DNA of 64,000 nucleotides from Paenarthrobacter sp. JL.01a (GCF_025452095.1 NZ_CP104877.1:1736001-1800000), one strand, 5' to 3'. Positions 42,962 to 52,756 are shown, counted from the stretch's first letter. The notes: a model not told the origin generated them from the sequence alone. A program made the numbers and translations.

Positions 42962-43684
42962 GTGGCTATTGCCCAGCCGGACCGTCGCGGACCGCAGGTC
43001 CTGAACATCGGGGAAGTCCTCGCGCAGCTCAGCGACGACTTCCCGGGGATGACCGCGTCCAAGATCCGTTTCCTTGAGGAAAAAGGACTCATCAATCCGA
43101 AACGGACCCCTGCCGGCTATCGGCAGTACTCGGACAGCGATGTTGAGCGCCTCCGGTTTGTGCTTGCCCTCCAGCGAGACCAGTACCTGCCCCTTAAAGT
43201 GATCAAGGACTACCTGGACGCAATTGACCGGGGCGAACGGCCGGAGAACCTTCCGCCGGGTGTCACCGTCTCCCCGCGGGTGGTTTCGGCCGAGATGGCG
43301 GCAGAAATGCAGGGGCGTGCCCGTGCCCTCACTGAGGAGCAGCTCCGCGCAGAGTCCGGGGCCAGTGTGCCGCTGCTGGAATCGCTCCTGAGTTTCGGAC
43401 TGATTTCCCATGTCGGTGGCAAGTTCGATGAGCATGCCCTGCAAGTGGCAAGGGCTTGTGTCCAATTGGAAGGCCACGGCCTGGAGCCACGGCACCTTCG
43501 TCCTTTCCAGGCTGCGGCCGAGCGCGAGTTCGGCCTGGTGGAAAGGGCGGTAGCGCCTTTGACGTCCAGGCGTGATGCAGCATCGCAGGCCCGGGCTGCG
43601 GAGGCTGCACGCGAGATCAGCGATCTCTGCCTCACCCTGCACCGGGCCCTGGTCCACGACCGAATCTCCCGGATGGACAGCTGA
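42962..43684 (+). CDS. ftsR: MerR-family regulator FtsR
   Basis: The 240-residue protein matches the family of mycobacterial Rv1828 and corynebacterial FtsR, which activates ftsZ transcription. The winged helix is LNIGEVLAQLSDDFPGMTASKIRFLEEKGLINPKRTPAGYRQYS, and the C-terminal half is a helical dimer region. It starts at GTG 42962, 15 bases after garA, and its stop overlaps the next start by one base. The FtsR role is by family and synteny. Confidence 0.85.
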   Translation: MAIAQPDRRGPQVLNIGEVLAQLSDDFPGMTASKIRFLEEKGLINPKRTPAGYRQYSDSDVERLRFVLALQRDQYLPLKVIKDYLDAIDRGERPENLPPGVTVSPRVVSAEMAAEMQGRARALTEEQLRAESGASVPLLESLLSFGLISHVGGKFDEHALQVARACVQLEGHGLEPRHLRPFQAAAEREFGLVERAVAPLTSRRDAASQARAAEAAREISDLCLTLHRALVHDRISRMDS

Positions 43685-44187
43685 TGATAGAAGTCGAAAT
43701 CGTCGGAGTACGGATTGAACTGCCGTCGAACCAGCCCCTGGTGCTTCTGCGCGAGCTTAACGGTGAGCGGCACGTGCCCATCTGGATCGGCACGCCCGAA
43801 GCCAGTGCCATAGCCCTTGCCCAGCAGGGTGTGGTCCCGCCGAGGCCCATGACGCATGATCTCCTGATCGACGTCGTGGAATCCTTGGGCCACACGATCA
43901 TCAGCGTGAACATCGTGGCCGTGGAGGACAACATCTTTTACGGGCAGCTCCAGTTCGACGACGGCACGGTAGTCAGCTCGCGCGCTTCGGACGCTCTTGC
44001 CTTGGCTTTGCGGGCCAAGTGCCGTATTTGGTGCGCCGATGCCGTAATGGAAGAGGCTGGCGTCCGGATCACCGAACATGATGAAGGTGAAGACTCCGAA
44101 CCCGATCCCACGGTGGAGGAAGAGCGTGAGATGCGCCGGTTCCGCGAGTTCCTTGATGACGTCGAGCCCGAAGATTTTGAAGGTTGA
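43684..44187 (+). CDS. Bifunctional nuclease family protein (DUF151)
   Basis: A 167-residue protein with the DUF151 pattern: PLVLLRELNGERHVPIWIGTPEASAIALAQQG near residue 20, and VVSSRASDALALALRAKCRIWCADAVMEEAGV near 100. The family includes nucleases with RNase and DNase activity, but in actinobacteria the role is unclear. An acidic tail (residues 135-167) is present. Start and stop overlaps place it in the garA-ftsR operon. Confidence 0.88.
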   Translation: MIEVEIVGVRIELPSNQPLVLLRELNGERHVPIWIGTPEASAIALAQQGVVPPRPMTHDLLIDVVESLGHTIISVNIVAVEDNIFYGQLQFDDGTVVSSRASDALALALRAKCRIWCADAVMEEAGVRITEHDEGEDSEPDPTVEEEREMRRFREFLDDVEPEDFEG

Positions 44188-44190
44188 GAC

Positions 44191-44213
44191 ACCCTCAACC
44201 TAAAGTTGAGGGT
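44191..44213. promoter_or_regulatory. MerR-type operator-like inverted repeat (ACCCTCAAC-5-GTTGAGGGT)
   Basis: Perfect 9-base arms (44191-44199 and 44205-44213) surround CTAAA. The CTCAAC/GTTGAG symmetry is like known MerR-family operators. It lies just after the DUF151 gene and 208 bases before the downstream merR gene. A second inverted repeat, CGCAAGTC with GACTTGCG (44315-44345), lies nearer that gene. A terminator is the other reading of the first hairpin, but there is no T-run. Confidence 0.45.
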
Positions 44214-44421
44214 GAAACTTTCGACACGACAGGATTTTGAGGCCGGGGTCTTTGACCTCGGCCCTTCACAGGCCTAACGTCGAAGTATCAAGTTCCCGTT
44301 GCATACACTGCCCGCGCAAGTCACACTGGAAGGTGCCGACTTGCGGGAATTACACTGCTGCATTTTGCCGTTGTATCAGAGTGTGCACCGTCCCCAAGGG
44401 AGCTGACAACAAGGAGGTCAC

Positions 44422-45015
44422 GTGAGTCCGAAAGGCGAAGCAGGCGAGCTGAAGCAGTCCTCTGCCGGCATTGCTGCGCCCGCATCCGGCGCCCAGGGTC
44501 TACTCTTCACAGAGGATCTTCCCGTGCTGGACGAGGACGCGGGCTACCGCGGCCCGACCGCGTGCAAAGCAGCAGGCATCACCTACCGCCAGCTGGACTA
44601 CTGGGCACGAACGGGTCTCGTTGAGCCCGCTGTCCGTGGCGCGGCCGGCTCCGGATCACAACGGCTTTATGGCTTCCGCGACATCCTGGTCCTGAAAGTG
44701 GTCAAGCGCCTCCTTGATACCGGTGTCTCCCTCCAACAGATTCGAACCGCCGTTGAACACCTCCGCGAGCGTGGAGTGGAGGACCTCGCGCAGATCACAT
44801 TGATGAGCGACGGAGCCAGTGTTTACGAATGTACTTCCGCGGACGAGGTCATTGACCTTGTGCAAGGCGGCCAAGGAGTCTTTGGCATTGCCGTCGGCCG
44901 CGTATGGCGCGAAGTGGAGGGCAGCTTGGCCGCTCTGCCGAGTGAGCACGCTGCTGAGCAGTCCTTTCCCGACGACGAGCTGAGCAAGCGCCGCGTCGCG
45001 CGCCGCATCGGTTAG
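44422..45015 (+). CDS. MerR-family regulator (Rv1830-like)
   Basis: A 197-residue protein with a 45-residue leader and a MerR winged helix: GPTACKAAGITYRQLDYWARTGLVEPAVRGAAGSGSQRLYGFRDILVLKVVKRLLD. The C-terminal part (SADEVIDLVQGGQGVFGIAVGRVWREVEG) is typical of the Rv1830 group. It starts at GTG 44422 behind AAGGAGGT, a strong ribosome site. Regulation of growth-linked genes is known for relatives; the targets here are unknown. Confidence 0.88.
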   Translation: MSPKGEAGELKQSSAGIAAPASGAQGLLFTEDLPVLDEDAGYRGPTACKAAGITYRQLDYWARTGLVEPAVRGAAGSGSQRLYGFRDILVLKVVKRLLDTGVSLQQIRTAVEHLRERGVEDLAQITLMSDGASVYECTSADEVIDLVQGGQGVFGIAVGRVWREVEGSLAALPSEHAAEQSFPDDELSKRRVARRIG

Positions 45016-45033
45016 GAATCCCCACCAGCACCA

Positions 45034-45070
45034 GGAAAGCCTCGTCCCTGTCAGGACGAGGCTTTCTTTT
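45034..45070. terminator. Terminator between merR and the convergent ParA-like gene
   Basis: AAAGCCTCGTCC and GGACGAGGCTTT pair perfectly around a short loop, followed by CTTTTG. It probably works for both convergent genes. Confidence 0.88.
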
Positions 45071-45101
45071 GTAGTGGTGTGGGGTGAACGCCTGGTCCCG
45101 C

Positions 45102-45911
45102 TCAGCGTTGGCGGCGGTCCCTGATGGAGCCTTGGCCCTCAAGGAGGCTCTCAAGGAGGGCGTCGAACAGTTTGGCAGCGCTCTTGGCCGAATCTCCCGG
45201 CCAGTGGTGGACCGAGTGGGCCGCACCCTGGATCTGCTGCCAGTTGGCTTGTTCCGGGATGTGCGGGGTAAGCAACAGTTCTCCGAACATGGATTCCATT
45301 TCGGCCAAGCGGAACGTGTGCTCTGCCGATCCGCTGCGGACGCGGTTGGCGACGATCCCTGCCGGGGCCAGGTTGGGGGCGAATTCCTGGCGGAACAATT
45401 GAATGGCCCTCATGGTCCGTTCGGTGCCGGCCACGGAGAACAGGCCGGGCTCTGCCACGAGTACTACGCGGTCACTGGCGCTCCAGGCCATGCGGGTCAG
45501 GCCATTGAGGGAGGGCGGGCAGTCAACGAGGACCAACTCGTAGTTGCTTGCCCCGGCCAGCACTGCTGAGAGCCTGCGGAGGTCCCGGCGTCCAAGGTCG
45601 GGCCGGTCGTAGATGCCTGTGAAGGCCGAACCGACGGCGACGTCCAAAGTGCCGTCGCTGGAGCCGTTGGAAACCCAGCTGCTGCCGGCCACGTTGTCCT
45701 GAAGCTTCGCTCGTCGGGGGCTTTTCAGCATTCGGCCGATGTCTTGCTGCGAACCTGGTTGGACACCAAGCGCCGTCGTGGCGTCGGCATGGGGATCGAG
45801 GTCCACCACCAAAGTAGGGATGCCGGCTGCGAGGGCCGCTGACGCCAGACCGGTGGTCACGGACGTCTTTCCCACTCCACCTTTAAGGCTGCTGATGCTG
45901 ACTACTTGCAC
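45102..45911 (-). CDS. ParA/MinD-like ATPase
   Basis: A deviant-Walker ATPase of about 269 residues, with SSLKGGVGKTSVTTGLASAALAAG at the start, LVVDLDPHADATTALG, and VLVDCPPSLNGLTRMA near residue 135. It differs from the scpAB-linked ParA and has no parB beside it. GTG 45911 is chosen because the protein then begins directly at the first beta strand; TTG 45923 is also possible. An orphan partition or positioning role is inferred. Confidence 0.82.
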   Translation of the reverse strand: MQVVSISSLKGGVGKTSVTTGLASAALAAGIPTLVVDLDPHADATTALGVQPGSQQDIGRMLKSPRRAKLQDNVAGSSWVSNGSSDGTLDVAVGSAFTGIYDRPDLGRRDLRRLSAVLAGASNYELVLVDCPPSLNGLTRMAWSASDRVVLVAEPGLFSVAGTERTMRAIQLFRQEFAPNLAPAGIVANRVRSGSAEHTFRLAEMESMFGELLLTPHIPEQANWQQIQGAAHSVHHWPGDSAKSAAKLFDALLESLLEGQGSIRDRRQR

Positions 45912-46120
45912 TTGAAAACCCAAAACCTAACGCCGGTTGCCGTATCGCGCTCCTTCGGCTCCGGAATGCCTGGAGCCGGGGCTTGCCGAAGCCCCCTCAA
46001 CATCATATGGTGCTTCGGCGCCGAATCCCGCTTTCTACGCGCCCGGCCCCGGGAATAGCGGTGGCAATAGCACGGGGTCGCTTCGCGCGCACGCATATAC
46101 CGCCCACATGACGAATCCAT

Positions 46121-46136
46121 TGTGATGGTTGCCACA
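46121..46136. promoter_or_regulatory. CRP/GlxR-like site upstream of pyc
   Basis: TGTGA-TGGTTG-CCACA matches the TGTGA-N6-TCACA consensus in 9 of 10 fixed positions and lies 77 bases upstream of the pyc ATG. Direct evidence for binding is lacking. Confidence 0.4.
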
Positions 46137-46212
46137 AAGATTTGTGTTTGATGCTGGCGGCACTACACACTGTGACCACCGACCGATCCACCCGCAATGA
46201 TGCAGGAGAAGT

Positions 46213-49200
46213 ATGTTTTCGAAAATTCTGGTGGCCAATCGCGGAGAAATCGCGATCAGGGCGTTTCGCGCTGGTTATGAACTGGGCGCCAAGACCGTAG
46301 CCGTCTTTCCGCACGAGGACCGTAACTCGATCCACCGGCAGAAAGCCGACGAAGCTTACCTGATCGGCGAGGTGGGCCACCCCGTCCGTGCCTACCTGGA
46401 CGTCGAGGAGGTTGTCCGCGTCGCCAAGGAAGCCGGCGCAGACGCCATTTACCCCGGCTACGGGTTCCTGTCCGAGAACCCGGACCTCGCCCGCGCCGCA
46501 AAGGCGCAGGGCATCACCTTCGTCGGCCCTCCGGCGGAAGTGCTGGAGCTGGCCGGCAACAAGGTTGCCGCCCTGGAAGCTGCGCGTAAAGCGGGCGTTC
46601 CCGTCCTGAAGTCCAGCAAGCCGTCCAAGGACCTGGATGAACTTATTGCCGCGGCGGACGAGATCGGGTTCCCCATCTTTGCCAAAGCAGTAGCCGGCGG
46701 CGGTGGTCGCGGCATGCGGCGCGTGGAGACGCGCGAGGCACTGCCCGAAGCACTGCAGTCAGCCATGCGCGAAGCCGATGCGGCCTTCGGCGATCCCACG
46801 ATGTTCCTTGAGCAAGCCGTTCTTCGTCCGCGCCACATCGAAGTGCAGATCCTGGCCGATGCCGAAGGCAACGTCATGCACCTTTTCGAGCGTGACTGTT
46901 CGCTACAGCGCCGCCACCAGAAAGTCGTCGAAATTGCCCCGGCGCCGAACCTGGACGAGAACATCCGCCAGGCTCTCTACCGTGACGCCGTGGCATTTGC
47001 CAAAGCACTGAACTACGTCAATGCCGGTACGGTCGAGTTCCTGGTCGACACTGAAGGCGAGCGTGCAGGCCAGCACGTCTTCATCGAGATGAACCCCCGC
47101 ATCCAGGTGGAGCACACTGTCACGGAGGAAATCACCGACGTCGACTTGGTCCAGGCCCAGATGCGTATTGCATCGGGGGAGACCCTGGCAGATCTGGGCC
47201 TGAGCCAGGAGTCCGTGTCCATCAAGGGCGCTGCCCTCCAATGCCGTATCACCACCGAGGACCCCGCCAACGGCTTCCGTCCCGACGTTGGCAAGATAAC
47301 CGGTTACCGTTCTGCCGGCGGCGCAGGCGTAAGGCTCGACGGCGGTACCGTGTACTCGGGCGCCGAGATCAGCCCCCACTTCGACTCGATGCTGGTGAAG
47401 CTGACCTGCCGTGGCCGGGATTACCCCGCTGCCGTTGCCCGGGCACGTCGTGGCCTCGCCGAATTCCGCATCCGTGGCGTCTCCACCAACATCCCCTTCC
47501 TGCAGGCTGTCCTGGCCGACCCGGACTTCAACGCCGGCAATGTGGCCACGGACTTCATCGACAAGCGTCCTGAACTGCTGAAGTCCCACATCTCCGCAGA
47601 CCGTGGCACGAAGCTCCTCACCTGGCTCGCCGACGTCACGGTGAACAAGCCAAACGGCGAGCTGCCCGTCCGCACGGACCCGGCCAGCAAGCTGCCGGTG
47701 ATCGAGGGGCCGGTTCCTGCTTCGGGTTCGCGCCAGCGTCTGCAGGAGCTCGGACCGGAGGGCTTCGCCAAGGCATTGCGTGAGCAGAACGCACTGGCAG
47801 TCACTGACACCACTTTCCGCGATGCCCACCAGTCGCTCCTGGCCACCCGTGTCCGAACCCGCGACCTCGTCGCTGCCGGACCGGCCGTGACGGCGCTCCT
47901 GCCCGAGCTGCTTTCCGTCGAAGCCTGGGGCGGTGCCACGTACGACGTCGCCCTGCGTTTCCTCGGCGAAGATCCCTGGGACCGCCTCGCTGCCCTGCGC
48001 AAGGCCCTGCCGAACACCTGTATCCAGATGCTCCTGCGTGGCCGCAACACCGTCGGGTACACGCCGTACCCGGAAGAGGTGACCGAAGCCTTCGTCAACG
48101 AGGCCGCCGCCACCGGTATCGATATCTTCCGTATCTTTGACGCCCTCAACGACGTCAACCAGATGGCCCCCGCCATCCGCGCCGTGCGGGCAACGGGAAC
48201 CGCCGTGGCGGAGGTGGCCCTGTGCTACACCGGCAATCTCCTGGATCCCAACGAGGACCTCTACACGCTGGACTACTACCTGGACCTGGCCCAGAAGATC
48301 GTCGACGCCGGTGCACATATCCTCGCGATCAAGGACATGGCCGGCCTCCTGCGCCCGGCCGCTGCGGCCAAACTGGTGACCGCACTGCGTGAACGCTTCG
48401 ACCTGCCCGTGCACCTCCACACGCACGATACCGCCGGTGGCCAGCTGGCCACTCTTCTGGCTGCAGTGGACGCAGGCGTTGACGCCGTGGACGTTGCTGC
48501 TGCCTCCCTGGCCGGAACCACCAGCCAGCCGGCGGCCTCAGCACTGGTGGCGGCCCTCGCGAACACTCCGCGGGACACGGGTCTCAGCCTGGAAAACGTG
48601 GGTGCCATGGAGCCCTACTGGGAAGCCGTCCGACGCGTCTACGCGCCGTTCGAGTCCGGCCTTCCGGGTCCCACGGGCCGCGTCTACCAGCACGAGATCC
48701 CCGGCGGCCAGCTTTCCAACCTCCGCCAGCAGGCCATTGCGCTGGGGCTGGGGGAGCAGTTCGAGGCCATCGAGGACATGTACACGGCCGCGGACCGCAT
48801 CCTCGGACGCCTTGTGAAGGTCACGCCATCCTCCAAGGTGGTGGGCGATCTTGCCCTGCACCTTGTTGGCCTGAACGCGGATCCCGCGGACTTCAACGAG
48901 AACCCGCAGAACTACGACATTCCGGACTCTGTCATCGGCTTCCTCTCCGGTGAGCTCGGCGATCCTCCCGGTGGTTGGCCTGAGCCCTTCCGTACCAAGG
49001 CCCTCCAAGGCCGCAGTGTGAAGGTACGCGATGTGGAGATCAGCCCCGAGGACAGCGAGGCCCTCAAGGGCGATTCGAAGACGCGCCAGCAGACGCTGAA
49101 CCGCCTCCTCTTTGCAGGTCCCACCAAGGACTACCTGAAGAGCGTGGAAACCTACGGGAACGTCTCCGTCCTTGACACCCGCGACTACCTCTACGGCTTC

Positions 49201-49608
49201 CAGCACGGTGAAGAGCACGTCATTGAGCTGGAAAAGGGTGTTCGCCTTATTGCTCAGCTCGAGGCCGTGTCAGAAGCCGACGAGAAGGGCATGCGCACAG
49301 TCATGTGTACGCTCAACGGCCAGTCCCGCCCGGTGGTTGTCCGTGACCGTTCCGTGGTGAGCAACGTCAAGGCGGCAGAGAAGGCCGACCCCGCCCAGCC
49401 CGGGCAGGTCGCAGCACCCTTCGCCGGTGCCGTGACCGTCACCGTCAAGGCAGGTGACACTGTCAAGGTCGGCGACACCGTGGCCACCATCGAGGCGATG
49501 AAGATGGAAGCTTCCATTACGACGCCGGTAGCCGGTACCGTTTCGCGCCTGGCCATCTCGGCGGTGGAGCAGGTGCAGGGCGGCGACTTGTTGCTGGTAG
49601 TCAGCTAA
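46213..49608 (+). CDS. pyc: Pyruvate carboxylase
   Basis: A 1131-residue biotin enzyme that makes oxaloacetate from pyruvate. Biotin carboxylase is at residues 1-450 (ILVANRGEIAIRAFRA, GGGGRGMR ATP-grasp loop, FIEMNPRIQVEHTVTE). The carboxyltransferase at about 525-800 begins TDTTFRDAHQSLLATRVRT. A linker and the biotinyl domain at the end carry EAMKMEAS with the biotinylated Lys near residue 1097. Length and domain order are normal. It is monocistronic and ends in a strong terminator. It supplies oxaloacetate that also feeds the methylcitrate cycle. Confidence 0.97.
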   Translation: MFSKILVANRGEIAIRAFRAGYELGAKTVAVFPHEDRNSIHRQKADEAYLIGEVGHPVRAYLDVEEVVRVAKEAGADAIYPGYGFLSENPDLARAAKAQGITFVGPPAEVLELAGNKVAALEAARKAGVPVLKSSKPSKDLDELIAAADEIGFPIFAKAVAGGGGRGMRRVETREALPEALQSAMREADAAFGDPTMFLEQAVLRPRHIEVQILADAEGNVMHLFERDCSLQRRHQKVVEIAPAPNLDENIRQALYRDAVAFAKALNYVNAGTVEFLVDTEGERAGQHVFIEMNPRIQVEHTVTEEITDVDLVQAQMRIASGETLADLGLSQESVSIKGAALQCRITTEDPANGFRPDVGKITGYRSAGGAGVRLDGGTVYSGAEISPHFDSMLVKLTCRGRDYPAAVARARRGLAEFRIRGVSTNIPFLQAVLADPDFNAGNVATDFIDKRPELLKSHISADRGTKLLTWLADVTVNKPNGELPVRTDPASKLPVIEGPVPASGSRQRLQELGPEGFAKALREQNALAVTDTTFRDAHQSLLATRVRTRDLVAAGPAVTALLPELLSVEAWGGATYDVALRFLGEDPWDRLAALRKALPNTCIQMLLRGRNTVGYTPYPEEVTEAFVNEAAATGIDIFRIFDALNDVNQMAPAIRAVRATGTAVAEVALCYTGNLLDPNEDLYTLDYYLDLAQKIVDAGAHILAIKDMAGLLRPAAAAKLVTALRERFDLPVHLHTHDTAGGQLATLLAAVDAGVDAVDVAAASLAGTTSQPAASALVAALANTPRDTGLSLENVGAMEPYWEAVRRVYAPFESGLPGPTGRVYQHEIPGGQLSNLRQQAIALGLGEQFEAIEDMYTAADRILGRLVKVTPSSKVVGDLALHLVGLNADPADFNENPQNYDIPDSVIGFLSGELGDPPGGWPEPFRTKALQGRSVKVRDVEISPEDSEALKGDSKTRQQTLNRLLFAGPTKDYLKSVETYGNVSVLDTRDYLYGFQHGEEHVIELEKGVRLIAQLEAVSEADEKGMRTVMCTLNGQSRPVVVRDRSVVSNVKAAEKADPAQPGQVAAPFAGAVTVTVKAGDTVKVGDTVATIEAMKMEASITTPVAGTVSRLAISAVEQVQGGDLLLVVS

Positions 49609-49619
49609 CGGCCCGCACC

Positions 49620-49667
49620 GCAAAAAGGAACCCCTCCCGGACCAGTCCGGGAGGGGTTCCTTTTTGC
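49620..49667. terminator. Strong bidirectional terminator between pyc and the acyl-CoA synthetase gene
   Basis: A stem of about 20 bases (AAAAAGGAACCCCTCCCGG side and its complement ending GGGGTTCCTTTTTGC) with a very short loop. A- and T-runs at both ends allow use from both convergent genes. Confidence 0.92.
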
Positions 49668-49695
49668 TTTCGTGCCTTGGCGCAGGCGCTGCCGG

Positions 49696-51510
49696 CTACG
49701 ACGCGCGGGGAGCGGAATACATTTCCTCGATCACTGCGTCAAAGTCCTTCATGACCTGGGCGCGCTTGACCTTGAGGGAGGGGGTGAGGTGGCCGGAGGC
49801 TTCTGTGAAGTCCGCCGGGACCACGCGGAAGGACTTGATGGCCTCGGCCTGGGACACCGACTGGTTTGCCTTGCTGATCAGTTCCTGCACAGCAGCCTTC
49901 ACAACGGCGTTCCCGGCGGCCTCTTCCAAGGTCGTGGTCGAAGGCAGGCCGTGGCGTTCCAGCCAGCCAGGCAAGGCTTCTTCATCCAGGGTGACCAGGG
50001 CGCCGATGAACGGACGGTTGTCACCAACCACCAGGACCTGCGACACCAGTGCGTCGGAGCGGATCTGGTCCTCCAGGAGGGCCGGCACCACATTCTTGCC
50101 GCCGGCAGTGACGATGATTTCCTTCTTGCGGCCGGTAATCTTCAGGAAGCCGTTGCTGTCCAGTTCGCCGATATCGCCGGTGCGGAACCAGCCATCCTCC
50201 GTGAACGTCTCTTCGGTGAGGTCCGGGCGCTTGTAGTAGCCGCGCATGACGCAGACACCCTTGGCGAGGATTTCGCCGTCGTCGGCTATCTTCACTGAGT
50301 TCCCCGGCAGGGGAGCCCCTACGGTTCCGATCCTGATCATGGAAGGGGTGTTGACGGAGATGGGAGCCGTGGTTTCGGTCAGTCCGTAACCCTCAAGGAT
50401 CTGCAGCCCGATGCCCTGGAAGAAGTGGCCCAGGCGTTCGCCCAAGGGGCCGCCGCCGGACACCGCGTGGGCGACGTGCCCACCCATGGCCGCCCGGAGC
50501 TTTCCATAGACCAGTTTGTCGAACACGGCGTGCTTGATCTTCAGGCCGAGGCCGAGGCGTCCGTCCTGGCGTGCCTTGGAGTACGCGATCGCAGTGTCCA
50601 CGGCCCGGTGGAAGATGGCACCCTTGCCACCGTCTTCGGCCTTGGTCAGTGCTGAGTTGTACACCTTCTCGAAAACACGCGGGACAGCGAGGATGAACGT
50701 GGGCTGGAAGCTTTGGAGATCGCCCAGCAGGTTCTTGATATCCGGCGTGTGGGCCACCTGGACGCCACCGGCCACGGCCAGGACGGAGATGAAGCGGGCA
50801 AAAACGTGGGCCAGCGGCAGGAACATGATGGTCTTGCCGGACTCGTTGATGATCTCCGGCAGGGAGGCCCGCGCATTCTCGGAGAGTTCCACGAAGTTGC
50901 CGTGCGTCAGCTCGCAACCCTTGGGCCTGCCCGTGGTGCCGGAGGTGTAGATGATGGTGGCCACATCCCGCAGGCCGGCGGCGGAGCGGCGGGACTCAAG
51001 TTCGTCGTCGGGAACCCCTGCGCCGGCGGCGCGCAGGGCATCGAGGCCGGCGCCTTCGAGCTGCCACACGTTGGCGACGGAGGTGATGTCTTCGGCGACC
51101 ACGGCCTGGCGGATGATGTCCTCATGGTGGGCGGACTCGCCGAATGCGGCTACAGCCCCCGAGTCTCCAAGGTTCCAGGCAACCTGCGACGGCGATGACG
51201 TTTCGTAGATGGGGACGGACACAGCTCCGGCAAACCAGATCGCGAAGTCCACCAGGGACCATTCGTAGCGGGTCCTGGACATGATGCCCACCCGGTCGCC
51301 CTGGCCTACGCCGCTGGCGATGAGGCCCTTGGCCAGCGCCCTGACGTCGTCGAGGAACTCGGTGGCGCGGATGTCCTTCCACTGGCCGCTGCTGTCCAGC
51401 TTGGAGAACAGCGGCGGGTTGGAAGCCTTTTCCGCCTCCCGAAGCACGAAGTCAGTGATGTTGGTTTCAGGGGAGATGTTCACGAGGGGAGGAACACTGA
51501 TTTCACGCAC
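49696..51510 (-). CDS. Long-chain fatty acid-CoA ligase (AMP-binding, FadD15-like)
   Basis: The 604-residue enzyme activates fatty acids to acyl-CoA through acyl-AMP. The AMP-binding loop IIYTSGTTGRPKGCELTHGNF lies near residue 185, the YGLTET motif near 345, GWFRTGDIGELDSNGFLKITGRKKE near 430-455, and the C-terminal hinge and catalytic Lys are in place. GTG 51510 is chosen because AAAGGAG lies just upstream. It is divergent from the glucokinase gene over 187 bases. Confidence 0.92.
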   Translation of the reverse strand: MREISVPPLVNISPETNITDFVLREAEKASNPPLFSKLDSSGQWKDIRATEFLDDVRALAKGLIASGVGQGDRVGIMSRTRYEWSLVDFAIWFAGAVSVPIYETSSPSQVAWNLGDSGAVAAFGESAHHEDIIRQAVVAEDITSVANVWQLEGAGLDALRAAGAGVPDDELESRRSAAGLRDVATIIYTSGTTGRPKGCELTHGNFVELSENARASLPEIINESGKTIMFLPLAHVFARFISVLAVAGGVQVAHTPDIKNLLGDLQSFQPTFILAVPRVFEKVYNSALTKAEDGGKGAIFHRAVDTAIAYSKARQDGRLGLGLKIKHAVFDKLVYGKLRAAMGGHVAHAVSGGGPLGERLGHFFQGIGLQILEGYGLTETTAPISVNTPSMIRIGTVGAPLPGNSVKIADDGEILAKGVCVMRGYYKRPDLTEETFTEDGWFRTGDIGELDSNGFLKITGRKKEIIVTAGGKNVVPALLEDQIRSDALVSQVLVVGDNRPFIGALVTLDEEALPGWLERHGLPSTTTLEEAAGNAVVKAAVQELISKANQSVSQAEAIKSFRVVPADFTEASGHLTPSLKVKRAQVMKDFDAVIEEMYSAPRAS

Positions 51511-51697
51511 GGTAGCTCCTTTGGTATCCACGGGCCACGAGAGGCTTCTGTTCACTCTAGTATGCCCGCTCGCGGAGGTGTGTTCTATTTCACCTACTCG
51601 CGAGTAACTTTACGGATTCAGCCTCATTTCAAGCAACTCGGGGACTTCCGGCGCCCTCGATGCCGGACCGCAGTGGCTGGCGGAATAGGATGAGGGG

Positions 51698-52756
51698 ATG
51701 CCCGCATTCCGGTCCAGCACCCGCATAACCTCCAGGCCTCCGGCCGCCGCCTGGAAGGACGTTCCGTGGGCTGCCCGGCGGAGCCATCTTGGCCGCAGGG
51801 GACTGGCCATCGGGATCGACATCGGTGGCACCAAAGTGGCCGCCGGTGTGGTCGATGCCGAGGGCCGCGTACTTGCCGAAGCCCGCAGGTCCACCCCCGG
51901 GGCCGATCCTCGGGCCGTGGAACAGACCATCGTGGAGCTCGTGGACGAACTCAGCGCCGGTCACCGGGTCGCCTCGGTGGGAATCGGCGCCGCCGGTTGG
52001 ATGGACCTCGACGGCGGTACGGTCCTGTTCAGTCCGCACCTCGCCTGGCGCAATGAGCCCCTGAGGGCCAGCTTGCAGAAACTGCTCAGGCGTCCGGTCC
52101 TTCTCACGAACGACGCCGATGCCGCGGCGTGGGCTGAATGGCGCTTCGGGGCCGGACACGGAGAGAGCCGCCTCGTGTGCATCACCCTGGGTACGGGCAT
52201 TGGCGGGGCCATGGTGATGGATGGCCGCGTTGAGCGTGGCCGTTACGGTGTGGCCGGCGAATTCGGTCACCAGATCATCTTCCCTGGCGGTCACCGCTGC
52301 GAATGCGGCAACCGTGGATGCTGGGAACAGTACGCTTCCGGAAACGCGCTGGGCCGTGAAGCCCGGCAGCTGGTCAGGACCAATTCCCCCGAAGGCCGGG
52401 CGCTGCTGGAACGTGCCGGTGGGACCGCGGAGAACATTACGGGGGCGGCAGTCACAGCCCTCGCGCTTGCCGGCGATGTCACGTCCCGGGAGCTGCTGGC
52501 GGACCAGGGCGAATGGCTGGGCCTCGGCCTGGCCAACCTCGCTGCTGCCCTGGACCCGGGGATGTTCGTGATCGGCGGCGGGTTATGCGACGCCGGGGAC
52601 CTGCTGGCGGGACCTGCCCGCGACTCGTTCGCCAAAAACCTGACAGGTCGTGGGTTCCGACCCATGGCGCGGATTGAGCTCGCTGCTTTGGGCCCGCGGG
52701 CCGGCATGATCGGTGCCGCCGACCTGTCGCGGGTCAGCGGGAGGACGCACAGCTAA
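51698..52756 (+). CDS. glk: ROK-family glucokinase
   Basis: A 352-residue sugar kinase. After about 35 non-conserved residues comes the phosphate loop GIDIGGTKVAAGVVD. The zinc/ROK signature region CECGNRGCWEQYASG is near residue 205, with GVAGEFGHQ just before it and LTNDADAAAWAE near 132. Phosphorylation of glucose is most likely, as in other actinobacterial Glk proteins. ATG 51698 could be followed by an internal start nearer the conserved region. Confidence 0.9.
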   Translation: MPAFRSSTRITSRPPAAAWKDVPWAARRSHLGRRGLAIGIDIGGTKVAAGVVDAEGRVLAEARRSTPGADPRAVEQTIVELVDELSAGHRVASVGIGAAGWMDLDGGTVLFSPHLAWRNEPLRASLQKLLRRPVLLTNDADAAAWAEWRFGAGHGESRLVCITLGTGIGGAMVMDGRVERGRYGVAGEFGHQIIFPGGHRCECGNRGCWEQYASGNALGREARQLVRTNSPEGRALLERAGGTAENITGAAVTALALAGDVTSRELLADQGEWLGLGLANLAAALDPGMFVIGGGLCDAGDLLAGPARDSFAKNLTGRGFRPMARIELAALGPRAGMIGAADLSRVSGRTHS

